In this document: one piece after another, positions 1 through 5,546 of the stretch | Layout of the letters: every line of letters starts with the position of its first letter | Numbering within the stretch: position 1 is the stretch's first letter | DNA from: Vicinamibacteria bacterium | Lineage (GTDB): Bacteria; Acidobacteriota; Vicinamibacteria; Fen-336; JAGNNV01 | DNA: 6,619 bases | Direction of reading: 5' to 3' | NCBI GenBank assembly: GCA_016650185.1 | Contig: JAENWE010000344.1 | Span: 1 to 6,619 of the forward strand | Translations under genes and position numbers: made by a program | The notes under the pieces: model-generated | Databases searched by the model: none | What the model saw: the letters and a program-made list of their open reading frames with translations, nothing else | What the model was told of the DNA's origin: nothing

Positions 1-19
1 TCGTGAAGTCTTCGGTCAC
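1..19 (-). CDS. Start of an unidentified gene, cut by the left window edge
   Basis: Only six codons are visible, reading M-T-E-D-F-T from a GTG start. The start overlaps the TGA stop of the allantoinase gene in a GTGA arrangement typical of translationally coupled genes in one operon. A GGAG lies at 27-30 (minus strand), leaving a 7-base spacer to the GTG, which supports a real start. Because it follows allantoinase directly, it may encode another purine or ureide catabolic enzyme, but six residues cannot show this and no function is assigned. Confidence 0.5.
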
Positions 20-1338
20 AGGAGGTCTCCGTGCGGGTCGGCAAAAGTTCCGTGATCGTACACCTTGCGACCCCGAACATAGGTCTCCAAAACGACTCCG
101 CGGAGGGCCATGCCCAGATAGGGGGTCAGGGGGTGACGATGCAGGACCGCGTCCGCCCTGATCGTGAACGAGGCCTCCGGATCGAAGACCACCAGGTCCG
201 CGTCCAACCCGGGCCGAATGGCGCCTTTGCGCTCGGCGAGACCGGCCAGCCGGGCGCTCCGCTCCGACATCCATCGGCAGACCTCGCTCAGCCGAAAGCC
301 CCGGGCGTAGGCGCCCGTCCAGACCGCGGCCAGTGAGAACTGCACCGAGGCGATGCCGCCCCAGGCGGCCATGAAGTCCCCTCCCTGCCTGACCTTCAGA
401 TCCGGCGTACTGGGCGAGTGGTCGGACACCACCATGTCGATCACACCATCCTGCAGGCCCTGCCAGAGACGCTCGCGATTCTCGCCCTCACGGATGGGAG
501 GCGCGCACTTGAATGCGGGGCTGCGCGAGGGAATCGATTCGGCCGCGAAGGTCAGATAGTGGGGACAGGTTTCGACGGTCAGCGGCAGGCCTTCGGCTCT
601 GGCGGAAGCGACGATCGGAAGAGCGTCGGACGAGGAGAGATGGACGATGTGGGTCCGGCAGCCGGTCTCGCGGCACAGAGCCACCAGCATCCGGATCGCG
701 TCGTTCTCCCACGCCCGCGGCCGGGAAGCCAGATACTGAGCGTACTCGGGGGCTGCCGAAGGCGTCGCGCAACAAGCGCCCAAAAGCTCGGCGTGGGCCA
801 GAAGCGGTAGATCAGCGGTCCTTAACGCGATCATGCCCGCGCGTAACGTGGCCCGATCAGAAGCAGGGAATTCTTCGATTCCGGAGTGAACAAGGAAGGC
901 TTTGGCGCCACGAACGCCCGCCGCCGCCAAGGCGGCAAGATCCCCGGCGTTTCCCGGCACCACACCCCCCCAGAACGCGCAATCCACGTGCACCCGTCCG
1001 CGCGCGGCCGCCCGCTTGATCTCCAGCGCGGCGACGGTTGTGGTGACCGGAATGGAGTTGAGCGGCATGTCCACGATGGTGGTGATCCCTCCCGCCGCGG
1101 CCGCGCGCGTGGCCGTCTCGAATCCCTCCCACTCCGTGCGCCCCGGTTCATTGACGTGGACATGAGCGTCGACGACCCCGGGCAGAATCGCAAGGCGTCC
1201 AACGTCGCGGATCTCCAGGCCATTCGGCTCGGAGTCCACCACGGCCTCGATCCGGCCCCCGCGAACGATGATGATCCCCGAGCGTTCCCCGCCTGGGGTC
1301 ACGACGCGCGAACTGCGCAGGGCGAAGTCTTCACTCAC
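16..1338 (-). CDS. allB: Allantoinase (cyclic amidohydrolase family)
   Basis: A 440-residue cytoplasmic metal-dependent amidohydrolase, predicted to hydrolyse allantoin to allantoate in purine breakdown. The binuclear-centre residues of the dihydroorotase/allantoinase/hydantoinase family are visible: H59 and H61 in DAHVHVNEPGR, the probable carboxylated lysine K146 in GAKAFLVHSG, H182 in LLAHAE, H233 in HIVHLSSS and D306 in VVSDHSP. The ETCPHYL block (256-262) and the TTIVDMPLNS block (86-95) fit allantoinase better than dihydroorotase or hydantoinase. The length is usual for the family and the C-terminal region (about 375-430) is the expected small beta domain. The start is GTG with no SD; a TAAACT hexamer ends 7 bases before it. 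The gene is divergent from a guanine deaminase-like gene and overlaps the start of the next gene by four bases. A hydantoinase is the main alternative but is less likely. Confidence 0.9.
   Translation of the reverse strand: MSEDFALRSSRVVTPGGERSGIIIVRGGRIEAVVDSEPNGLEIRDVGRLAILPGVVDAHVHVNEPGRTEWEGFETATRAAAAGGITTIVDMPLNSIPVTTTVAALEIKRAAARGRVHVDCAFWGGVVPGNAGDLAALAAAGVRGAKAFLVHSGIEEFPASDRATLRAGMIALRTADLPLLAHAELLGACCATPSAAPEYAQYLASRPRAWENDAIRMLVALCRETGCRTHIVHLSSSDALPIVASARAEGLPLTVETCPHYLTFAAESIPSRSPAFKCAPPIREGENRERLWQGLQDGVIDMVVSDHSPSTPDLKVRQGGDFMAAWGGIASVQFSLAAVWTGAYARGFRLSEVCRWMSERSARLAGLAERKGAIRPGLDADLVVFDPEASFTIRADAVLHRHPLTPYLGMALRGVVLETYVRGRKVYDHGTFADPHGDLL
27..30 (-). promoter_or_regulatory. 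Shine-Dalgarno for the left-edge partial gene
   Basis: A GGAG on the minus strand lies 7 bases upstream of the GTG at 19, inside the last codons of the allantoinase gene. The spacing is right for a ribosome binding site and it is the main reason for believing that the left-edge start is real. Confidence 0.45.
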
Positions 1339-1344
1339 GCCGCG

Positions 1345-1350
1345 AGTTTA
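1345..1350 (-). promoter_or_regulatory. Putative -10 (TAAACT) of the allantoinase gene
   Basis: TAAACT on the minus strand is separated from the GTG start by 6 bases. This is the distance expected if transcription begins at or next to the start codon, giving a leaderless mRNA. No SD and no clear -35 is seen. It forms part of the inverted repeat arm. Confidence 0.4.
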
Positions 1351-1388
1351 AGGCGGCGTTGGGACCGGGGCGCCTGCCTGCCGGGGGT

Positions 1389-1394
1389 TAAGCT
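1389..1394 (+). promoter_or_regulatory. Putative -10 (TAAGCT) of the guanine deaminase-like gene
   Basis: TAAGCT lies 6 bases before the ATG at 1401, the mirror image of the element in front of allantoinase. There is no SD between it and the start, so a leaderless transcript is the simplest reading. A TTGGGA at 1359-1364 resembles a -35 box, but its 24-base spacing is too long to be convincing. Confidence 0.4.
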
Positions 1395-1400
1395 CGCCTC

Positions 1401-1916
1401 ATGCCGCAAGCGACACCCCCCGCACCTCGACCGTCCACCGCGAGGGCGAAAGACGAAGCGTTCATGCACATGGCCCTGCGCGAAGCGTCGCGCGGGATGC
1501 AGCGCGGGCAGGGAGGTCCTTTTGGCGCCTGCATCGTGCGTGACGGGATCATTGTGGCGGTGGCGCACAACCGCGTCCTCGTCACCGGAAACCCCACCCA
1601 ACACGCGGAGATCGTGGCCATCGGACGGGCGGCCAAGAAACTGGGCACCCACATTCTCAAGGGATGCACGATCTACTCCTCCACCGAGCCGTGTCCCATG
1701 TGTTTCTCGGCGATTCATTGGGCTCAAATCGACCGCATCGTGTTCGGCACCGGAATCGCCGACGTCAAACGCCTCGGCTTCAACGAACTCTCCGTCTCCA
1801 ACTCAACGCTCAAACGCCTCGGACGAAGCAGCGTCATCCTCGATCAGGTCTCCAAGAAGGAGTGCACCGACCTGCTGAAGTCCTGGGTGAAATTGGCTAC
1901 GAAAACGACGTACTAA
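1401..1916 (+). CDS. guaD: Guanine deaminase-type nucleoside/nucleobase deaminase
   Basis: A 171-residue zinc-dependent deaminase of the cytidine deaminase fold, most likely converting guanine to xanthine in the cytoplasm. The zinc site is visible: H68 and catalytic E70 in QHAEIVAI, and C98 and C101 in EPCPMC. GGPFGACIV (38-46) forms part of the substrate pocket. The stretch after the zinc motif (VFGTGIADVKRLGF, 114-127) resembles Bacillus-type guanine deaminase more than the tRNA deaminase TadA. The protein also ends in Tyr, as B. subtilis GuaD does; I recall that terminal tail as being part of the active site. The first 18 residues are a Pro/Ala/Arg-rich tail outside the domain, so a start at M22 or M24 is possible, but the upstream TAAGCT favours 1401. 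Its divergent neighbour is allantoinase, which supports a purine role. TadA or another nucleoside deaminase is the main alternative. Confidence 0.78.
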   Translation: MPQATPPAPRPSTARAKDEAFMHMALREASRGMQRGQGGPFGACIVRDGIIVAVAHNRVLVTGNPTQHAEIVAIGRAAKKLGTHILKGCTIYSSTEPCPMCFSAIHWAQIDRIVFGTGIADVKRLGFNELSVSNSTLKRLGRSSVILDQVSKKECTDLLKSWVKLATKTTY

Positions 1917-3220
1917 GGCTCAACCTGGTCCACCGGCAGCTTCGCGGCCGCGAGGGCCTTGACTGACTCCAGGGCGCGGTCGATGTCCGAGGGAGCGACG
2001 TATACGTGGGCCGACAGTCGCACCCCCTTGTCGTCGCCCTGCGCGCGCACCCGGATCTTCTTCTCCCATAGGGCGTTTTGCAGCTCGCGCGCGGTGGCGC
2101 CTTCAACCCGGAACGTGGTGATGGCCGAAGCAAGGCGCGGATCCGCCGGCGAGGAGAGGACGGCGCCCTTGATCTTCGCGAGACCCTCGCGCAGTCGCGT
2201 CGTCAGCATCAAGTCCCAGCGCTCCACCCGGTCGATCCCCGTCCGCTCGGCCAAGACCAGAGCGGCCATGAGCCCATCGATGATCGCGGTGCTGCCGGTG
2301 CCGTATTGCATGAACCGGAACGCGCCCTGTTCCTTGTTGTCCCACTGATAGCTCGCGAGCGTGGTCCAGAACTGGCCCTGGGAGTCTCGCTTCAGATAAA
2401 GGAGCCCGGTGCCTTTGGGCGCCATCAGCCATTTGTGGGGACTGGCGACATAGGCGTCGCAGCCGAGCGCGCGCACGTTGACCCTGATCTGCCCGAGAGC
2501 CTGCGCTCCATCGATGAGGGAGAACGCGCCATGCTCGCGGGCCAGGGCGATCAGCTCGACCACCGGCATCCTGATCCCGAACTGCGACGTGATGTGAGAG
2601 ACCATGATCGCCCGCGTGCGCGAAGACGCAGCGGCGCGAAACAGGGCGACGATCCGCTCGGGCCCGCCCCCCACCGCGCTCGCGAGCGGAAGTTCCTTCA
2701 CCACGATCCCTCGCCGTTTCGCCATTAGACGGAAGATCGAGACCGCCCCTCCGTGTTCCTGGTCGGTGGTGAGGACTTCGTCGCCTTGCTGCCAGTCGAT
2801 CCCGTTACCGAGATCATTCATGCCCATGGTGGCGTTCTGGGTGATCGCCACTTCATCGGCTTCGGCGCCCAGGAAACGCGCGGCCGTGGCGCGGGCGGCC
2901 AGCAGGGGCTGGTATCCGGTCAGGGGCTCGCCATCGGCCTGGAAATACGGCCAGTCGGGCAGTTCGGCCTCGGTTCTTCTCAGGCTATGGGTCATGGCAT
3001 CGAGGACCTCGCGGGGCATGGCGCCAAGCGTCCCGGTATTGCAGTAGGTCACGTCGCGAGGAAAGAGAAACTCGCCACGCAGACGAGCGAACACCTCGGC
3101 ATCGCCCGCCGAGACGGCCGCGTCCTGCAGCGGCGACCCCTCCACCGCGCGGGCGCCCAGCAATCCATGAACGAGGGGAATCGCGGTCAGCGCTCCCAGA
3201 AAATCTCTTCTGTTTTCCAT
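1913..3220 (-). CDS. Tat-signal class V aminotransferase (isopenicillin N epimerase-like PLP enzyme)
   Basis: A 435-residue PLP-dependent enzyme of the class V/cysteine desulfurase-like family; the substrate cannot be told from sequence. The N-terminus begins MENRRDFLGAL followed by a short hydrophobic stretch to about residue 25, a plausible twin-arginine signal for export of a folded protein. PLP-site residues are visible: TQNATMGMN (128-136) for phosphate contacts, SHIT (208-211), D237 in LIDGAQALGQ for the pyridine nitrogen, and K263 in SPHKW for the Schiff base. The YGTGS segment (306-310) is also typical. The start at 3220 is chosen because GAGGAGGA lies 8 bases upstream and the Tat motif follows at once; a longer frame to 3457 runs into the transporter gene. 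No cysteine desulfurase active-site Cys loop is evident. The gene overlaps the deaminase gene by 4 bases tail to tail and is divergent from the transporter. Confidence 0.85.
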   Translation of the reverse strand: MENRRDFLGALTAIPLVHGLLGARAVEGSPLQDAAVSAGDAEVFARLRGEFLFPRDVTYCNTGTLGAMPREVLDAMTHSLRRTEAELPDWPYFQADGEPLTGYQPLLAARATAARFLGAEADEVAITQNATMGMNDLGNGIDWQQGDEVLTTDQEHGGAVSIFRLMAKRRGIVVKELPLASAVGGGPERIVALFRAAASSRTRAIMVSHITSQFGIRMPVVELIALAREHGAFSLIDGAQALGQIRVNVRALGCDAYVASPHKWLMAPKGTGLLYLKRDSQGQFWTTLASYQWDNKEQGAFRFMQYGTGSTAIIDGLMAALVLAERTGIDRVERWDLMLTTRLREGLAKIKGAVLSSPADPRLASAITTFRVEGATARELQNALWEKKIRVRAQGDDKGVRLSAHVYVAPSDIDRALESVKALAAAKLPVDQVEP

Positions 3221-3228
3221 CGGTCCAG

Positions 3229-3236
3229 TCCTCCTC
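3229..3236 (-). promoter_or_regulatory. Strong Shine-Dalgarno of the class V aminotransferase gene
   Basis: GAGGAGGA on the minus strand, 8 bases before the ATG at 3220, is the best ribosome binding site in the window. It settles the start of the aminotransferase against the longer in-frame alternative. Confidence 0.75.
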
Positions 3237-3251
3237 GGAATGTTTGCCGTC

Positions 3252-3257
3252 AGAATA
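3252..3257 (-). promoter_or_regulatory. Putative -10 (TATTCT) of the aminotransferase gene
   Basis: TATTCT on the minus strand would place transcription start near 3245, giving a leader of about 25 bases that contains the GAGGAGGA site. No good -35 is seen at 16-18 bases. The element sits between the two possible starts of the divergent transporter gene. Confidence 0.35.
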
Positions 3258-3269
3258 CGCGGTTCCGCC

Positions 3270-4097
3270 ATGGTCACCGCCCTGATTCTCCTTTCCGCCA
3301 TCCTGAACGCCTCCTGGAACGCGTTCGTCAAAAACGACAGCGATCGCGCCGTGGCCATGGCCTGGATCATGGGACTGGGCGGTCTGGCCAGTCTCTGCGT
3401 AGCTCCCTTCATCGCGCGGCCGGCGCCCGAGGTATGGCCGTACCTCCTCGCCACCACGATTTTTCAGAACATCTACATCGGACTTGTGCTCCTCTCGTAC
3501 CGGCACGGAGACCTTTCCCAGGCGTATCCGATCGCACGCGGAACCGCAGCTCTGGCCGCGGCCATCGTTTCCTCCGCTCTCGGCATCGACGTCCTGACGC
3601 CTCGCGAATGGGCGGGAATCCTTCTTTCCTCCATGGGCATTGCGAGCCTCGCCTTCGCGGCCACCGGCCCGGCCAGCACCCTGAGGCGCGCCGTCGGGTA
3701 TCCCTTGCTGAGCGGCCTTTGCACGGCCGGCTATTCCATCGTCGACGGAAGCGGCGTGCGATTAGCCGGGAGCCCGTTCGAATACGTAGTCTGGATGAAT
3801 CTCTGCGCGTCGCCCTTCCTGCCCGCCTATGTCCTTCTCACCCGCCGCCACGAACTGGCCAGATCCGCGCGAGGATCCCTGGGGCCGCGGCTCTTCGCCG
3901 CTGCCGTGGCCCTCTCGAGCTACAGCATCGCCGTGTGGGCCTTCTCTCAGGGTTCGATCGGGCGAATCGCGGTGCTCCGAGAGACGTCGGTCCTTTTCGC
4001 CGCCATCCTGGGTTCAGTGGCGCTGAAAGAACCGTTCGGAACGCGCCGGATCCTGTCGGCGATGGTAATCCTGCTGGGTTTCGCGCTCTGGCCCTGA
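3270..4097 (+). CDS. EamA/DMT-family membrane transporter
   Basis: A 275-residue inner-membrane protein of the drug/metabolite transporter superfamily, which moves small metabolites in or out of the cell; the substrate is unknown. It is dominated by hydrophobic segments, consistent with about ten helices in two EamA repeats. The first repeat has the typical LLSAILNASWNAFVK opening and a YPIARGTAAL turn; the second ends with LKEPFGTRRILSAMVILLGFAL, the usual last-helix signature. The start at 3270 is preferred because the first helix begins directly after it and relatives start near this point. An in-frame ATG at 3240 would add ten residues (MFAVRIRGSA). Neither start has an SD. The gene is divergent from the aminotransferase and convergent with the sirtuin, 24 bases away. 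It is not obviously linked to either. Confidence 0.82.
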   Translation: MVTALILLSAILNASWNAFVKNDSDRAVAMAWIMGLGGLASLCVAPFIARPAPEVWPYLLATTIFQNIYIGLVLLSYRHGDLSQAYPIARGTAALAAAIVSSALGIDVLTPREWAGILLSSMGIASLAFAATGPASTLRRAVGYPLLSGLCTAGYSIVDGSGVRLAGSPFEYVVWMNLCASPFLPAYVLLTRRHELARSARGSLGPRLFAAAVALSSYSIAVWAFSQGSIGRIAVLRETSVLFAAILGSVALKEPFGTRRILSAMVILLGFALWP

Positions 4098-4121
4098 TCC
4101 TCTCGGGGCGCGCGGCCGAAC

Positions 4122-4928
4122 TCATCTCAGACGACCCAGAAGATCGTGAAGGACATCGCCACAATCGCCCTCCACCTTCACCTGGGCCAGATCGTCGGCG
4201 CGCGTCTTCCCGCGATTCACGAGCGCCACCGGCTTCCCGAGTTCGGCCGCGGCCAGGCAGAAACGGTAGCCCGAGAAAACCATCAGCGACGATCCCACCA
4301 CGAGCACACCGTCGGCCCGCGCGAGTCCAGAGTAGCAGTCCGCCAACCGTGCCTTCGGAACGTTCTCGCCGAAGAAGACGACATCGGGCTTCAAGACGCC
4401 GCCGCAGAATGGACACGCGGGCACCACCACATCGTCGAAAGGGCCCTCGAGTTGCGCGTCGCCGTCCGGGGCATTCGCCGCGTCCCTCCGGCGCCAGAGA
4501 GGATTGCTGGCCACGAGTTCGCCCTGAATAGCCGCGCGCGACACCGGAGCGCCGCAGTCCAGGCAACGGACGGTGTCGAGCCGGCCATGAAGGTCGATGA
4601 CGGCCTGACTTCCCGCCTTCTGGTGGAGGCCGTCGACATTCTGGGTCACCAGGGTTGAAATGGCGCCGACCCGTTCCAGCGCGGCGAGAGCGGTGTGCGC
4701 CGCCGTCGGGTTGGCCGCCGACACCCGAGCCCAGCCGACCAGACTCCGCGCCCAGTAGCGCCGCCGGGTCGCTTCAGAAGCGATGAAGTCCTGGAACTGG
4801 ACAGGAGGCTTGTTCTTCCAGGCCCCCGACTCGTCGCGATAATCGGGGATGCCTGAGGCGGTGCTGCACCCCGCCCCCGTCAACACGAACAACCGAGGCG
4901 CGCTTCGGACAAACGCGTCAAGGGTCAC
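4122..4928 (-). CDS. NAD-dependent protein deacylase, SIRT4-type sirtuin
   Basis: A 268-residue Sir2-family enzyme that uses NAD to remove acyl groups from lysine or to transfer ADP-ribose. Visible motifs are GAGCSTASGIPDYRD (18-32) in the NAD pocket, TQNVDGLH (95-102), catalytic H114 in DLHGRLD, four zinc cysteines C122, C125, C172 and C175, KPDVVFFGE (180-188), VGSSL (211-215) and VNRG (237-240). The blocks RYWARSLVGW, LKPDVVFFG, FSGYRF and TRADDLA closely resemble human SIRT4 from memory, so this is placed in the class II (SIRT4-like) group rather than with CobB. The start at GTG 4928 is chosen because AAAGGGGG lies 7 bases upstream. Starting at ATG 5045 would add about 39 residues without sirtuin character and would overlap the next gene. 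Expected to be cytoplasmic; the target proteins are unknown. Confidence 0.88.
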   Translation of the reverse strand: MTLDAFVRSAPRLFVLTGAGCSTASGIPDYRDESGAWKNKPPVQFQDFIASEATRRRYWARSLVGWARVSAANPTAAHTALAALERVGAISTLVTQNVDGLHQKAGSQAVIDLHGRLDTVRCLDCGAPVSRAAIQGELVASNPLWRRRDAANAPDGDAQLEGPFDDVVVPACPFCGGVLKPDVVFFGENVPKARLADCYSGLARADGVLVVGSSLMVFSGYRFCLAAAELGKPVALVNRGKTRADDLAQVKVEGDCGDVLHDLLGRLR

Positions 4929-4935
4929 TCCATCG

Positions 4936-4943
4936 CCCCCTTT
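4936..4943 (-). promoter_or_regulatory. Shine-Dalgarno-like site of the sirtuin gene
   Basis: AAAGGGGG on the minus strand, 7 bases before the GTG at 4928, supports that codon as the start of the sirtuin instead of the ATG at 5045. Confidence 0.5.
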
Positions 4944-5010
4944 CCGGAGAGCCCACGATCCAAATGACGGCACGCGGCCACCCCCTGCCTCAAACCAGAC
5001 ATACCTCTCG

Positions 5011-5020
5011 ACTATATGCT
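5011..5020. promoter_or_regulatory. Overlapping divergent -10 elements
   Basis: ACTATATGCT reads as TATGCT on the plus strand (5015-5020), 9 bases before the ATG at 5030, and as TATAGT on the minus strand (5016-5011), about 82 bases before the sirtuin start. The two hexamers share two bases, so polymerase could probably occupy only one direction at a time. No -35 boxes of good quality were found on either side. Confidence 0.4.
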
Positions 5021-5029
5021 TGACCCCCA

Positions 5030-5536
5030 ATGACGACGCCTTCATCTTCGAACGACCTTTGGCAGAGCACTTCGAACCGCCTCTGGAAGACGCTCTCTCC
5101 CGAAGAGAGGAACCTCGCCGCCACCGAACTGGTCAAGGATCCGACGCCGCTCATTCGAGCGAGCGTCATCGCGGTGGTGGCCGAAGCGCGCAAGATGCGA
5201 GCGGTCGCGGTGCGAAAGCTGCAGGCCGACGTCCAAGCCCGCATCATCGCCACGGTGCGCGATCCCGGCGAGGTCCTGGCTTCGTCGCTGCTGGTGGCCC
5301 TTCACCTGGGTCCTCGCAAGCCCATGCTGGTGGCCTTCCTCGACGCGCTCGGGCTGCCCCACGAAGACGGCATACTCAAGGACGAGGCTACCGAGCCCAT
5401 AGCCCTTGGGGAGTTGAAGAAGGGCTGTGCCGCTCTCGCTTCCGAACCGCCGGCGGCGATCAGGACCTATCTCAACACCCTGTGGCTTCAGGATCCGGGC
5501 CGTTGGGCGCACGCGAAAGACATCCCGCTGGGCTAG
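5030..5536 (+). CDS. Hypothetical 168-residue protein, probably alpha-helical
   Basis: I do not recognise this protein. It has no signal peptide or membrane helix. After a Ser/Thr-rich N-terminus (1-17) it alternates charged and hydrophobic residues in a pattern suggesting a helical bundle: SPEERNLAATELV (23-35), a long helix around 42-78, and a central block with LLVALHLG (87-94), RKPMLVAFLDALGLPHEDG (96-114) and KGCAALAS (131-138). The H-E-D-G turn and the Trp-rich end (W152, W159) could be conserved positions. It has no nucleotide-binding or metal-binding motif that I can name. The coding frame is credible because the codon usage and amino acid pattern are natural and no competing frame is better. 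There is no SD; TATGCT lies 9 bases upstream. It ends 6 bases from the convergent PIG-L-like gene. Confidence 0.72.
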   Translation: MTTPSSSNDLWQSTSNRLWKTLSPEERNLAATELVKDPTPLIRASVIAVVAEARKMRAVAVRKLQADVQARIIATVRDPGEVLASSLLVALHLGPRKPMLVAFLDALGLPHEDGILKDEATEPIALGELKKGCAALASEPPAAIRTYLNTLWLQDPGRWAHAKDIPLG

Positions 5537-5546
5537 CAATAGCTAG
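5533..5546. repeat. Short palindrome holding both convergent stop codons
   Basis: CTAGC-AATA-GCTAG is a perfect 5-base inverted repeat with a 4-base loop. Each arm contains the TAG stop of one of the two convergent genes (5534-5536 on plus, 5545-5543 on minus). It could form a small hairpin in either transcript, but the stem is short and no U-run follows in either direction, so it is a poor intrinsic terminator. Confidence 0.45.

Larger units (their letters stand above)
1342..1397. repeat. Inverted repeat centred between the two divergent starts
   Basis: GCGAGTTTAA at 1342-1351 is matched in reverse complement by TTAAGCTCGC at 1388-1397 with one mismatch in ten. Exactly three bases separate each arm from the nearest start codon (GTG at 1338, ATG at 1401), so the 62-base intergenic region is symmetric about its centre. 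The arms could be operator half-sites for a shared regulator of the two purine genes. They could also simply be two copies of the same promoter element, since each arm contains a TANNNT hexamer. The 36-base spacing between arms makes a terminator unlikely. Confidence 0.6.

Noticed and set aside
886..1878. A 330-codon plus-strand open frame covering the allantoinase antisense and the deaminase
   Set aside because: It is out of frame with the deaminase, has Arg/Ser/Pro-rich composition and shows no domain; the two genes it covers have intact catalytic motifs.
3221..3457. N-terminal extension of the aminotransferase to a start at 3457
   Set aside because: It would overlap the transporter gene, bury the Tat motif inside the protein and ignore the strong SD before 3220.
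4098..4121. Bidirectional terminator between transporter and sirtuin
   Set aside because: The 24-base gap is GC-rich but I cannot draw a stable hairpin with a T-run on either strand.
2753..4531. A 592-codon plus-strand open frame
   Set aside because: It crosses the aminotransferase, transporter and sirtuin genes in other frames and is Arg/Pro-rich low-complexity sequence, as expected of a shadow frame in GC-rich DNA.
4929..5045. N-terminal extension of the sirtuin to ATG 5045
   Set aside because: The added 39 residues have no sirtuin character, overlap the hypothetical gene and bypass a reasonable SD before GTG 4928.
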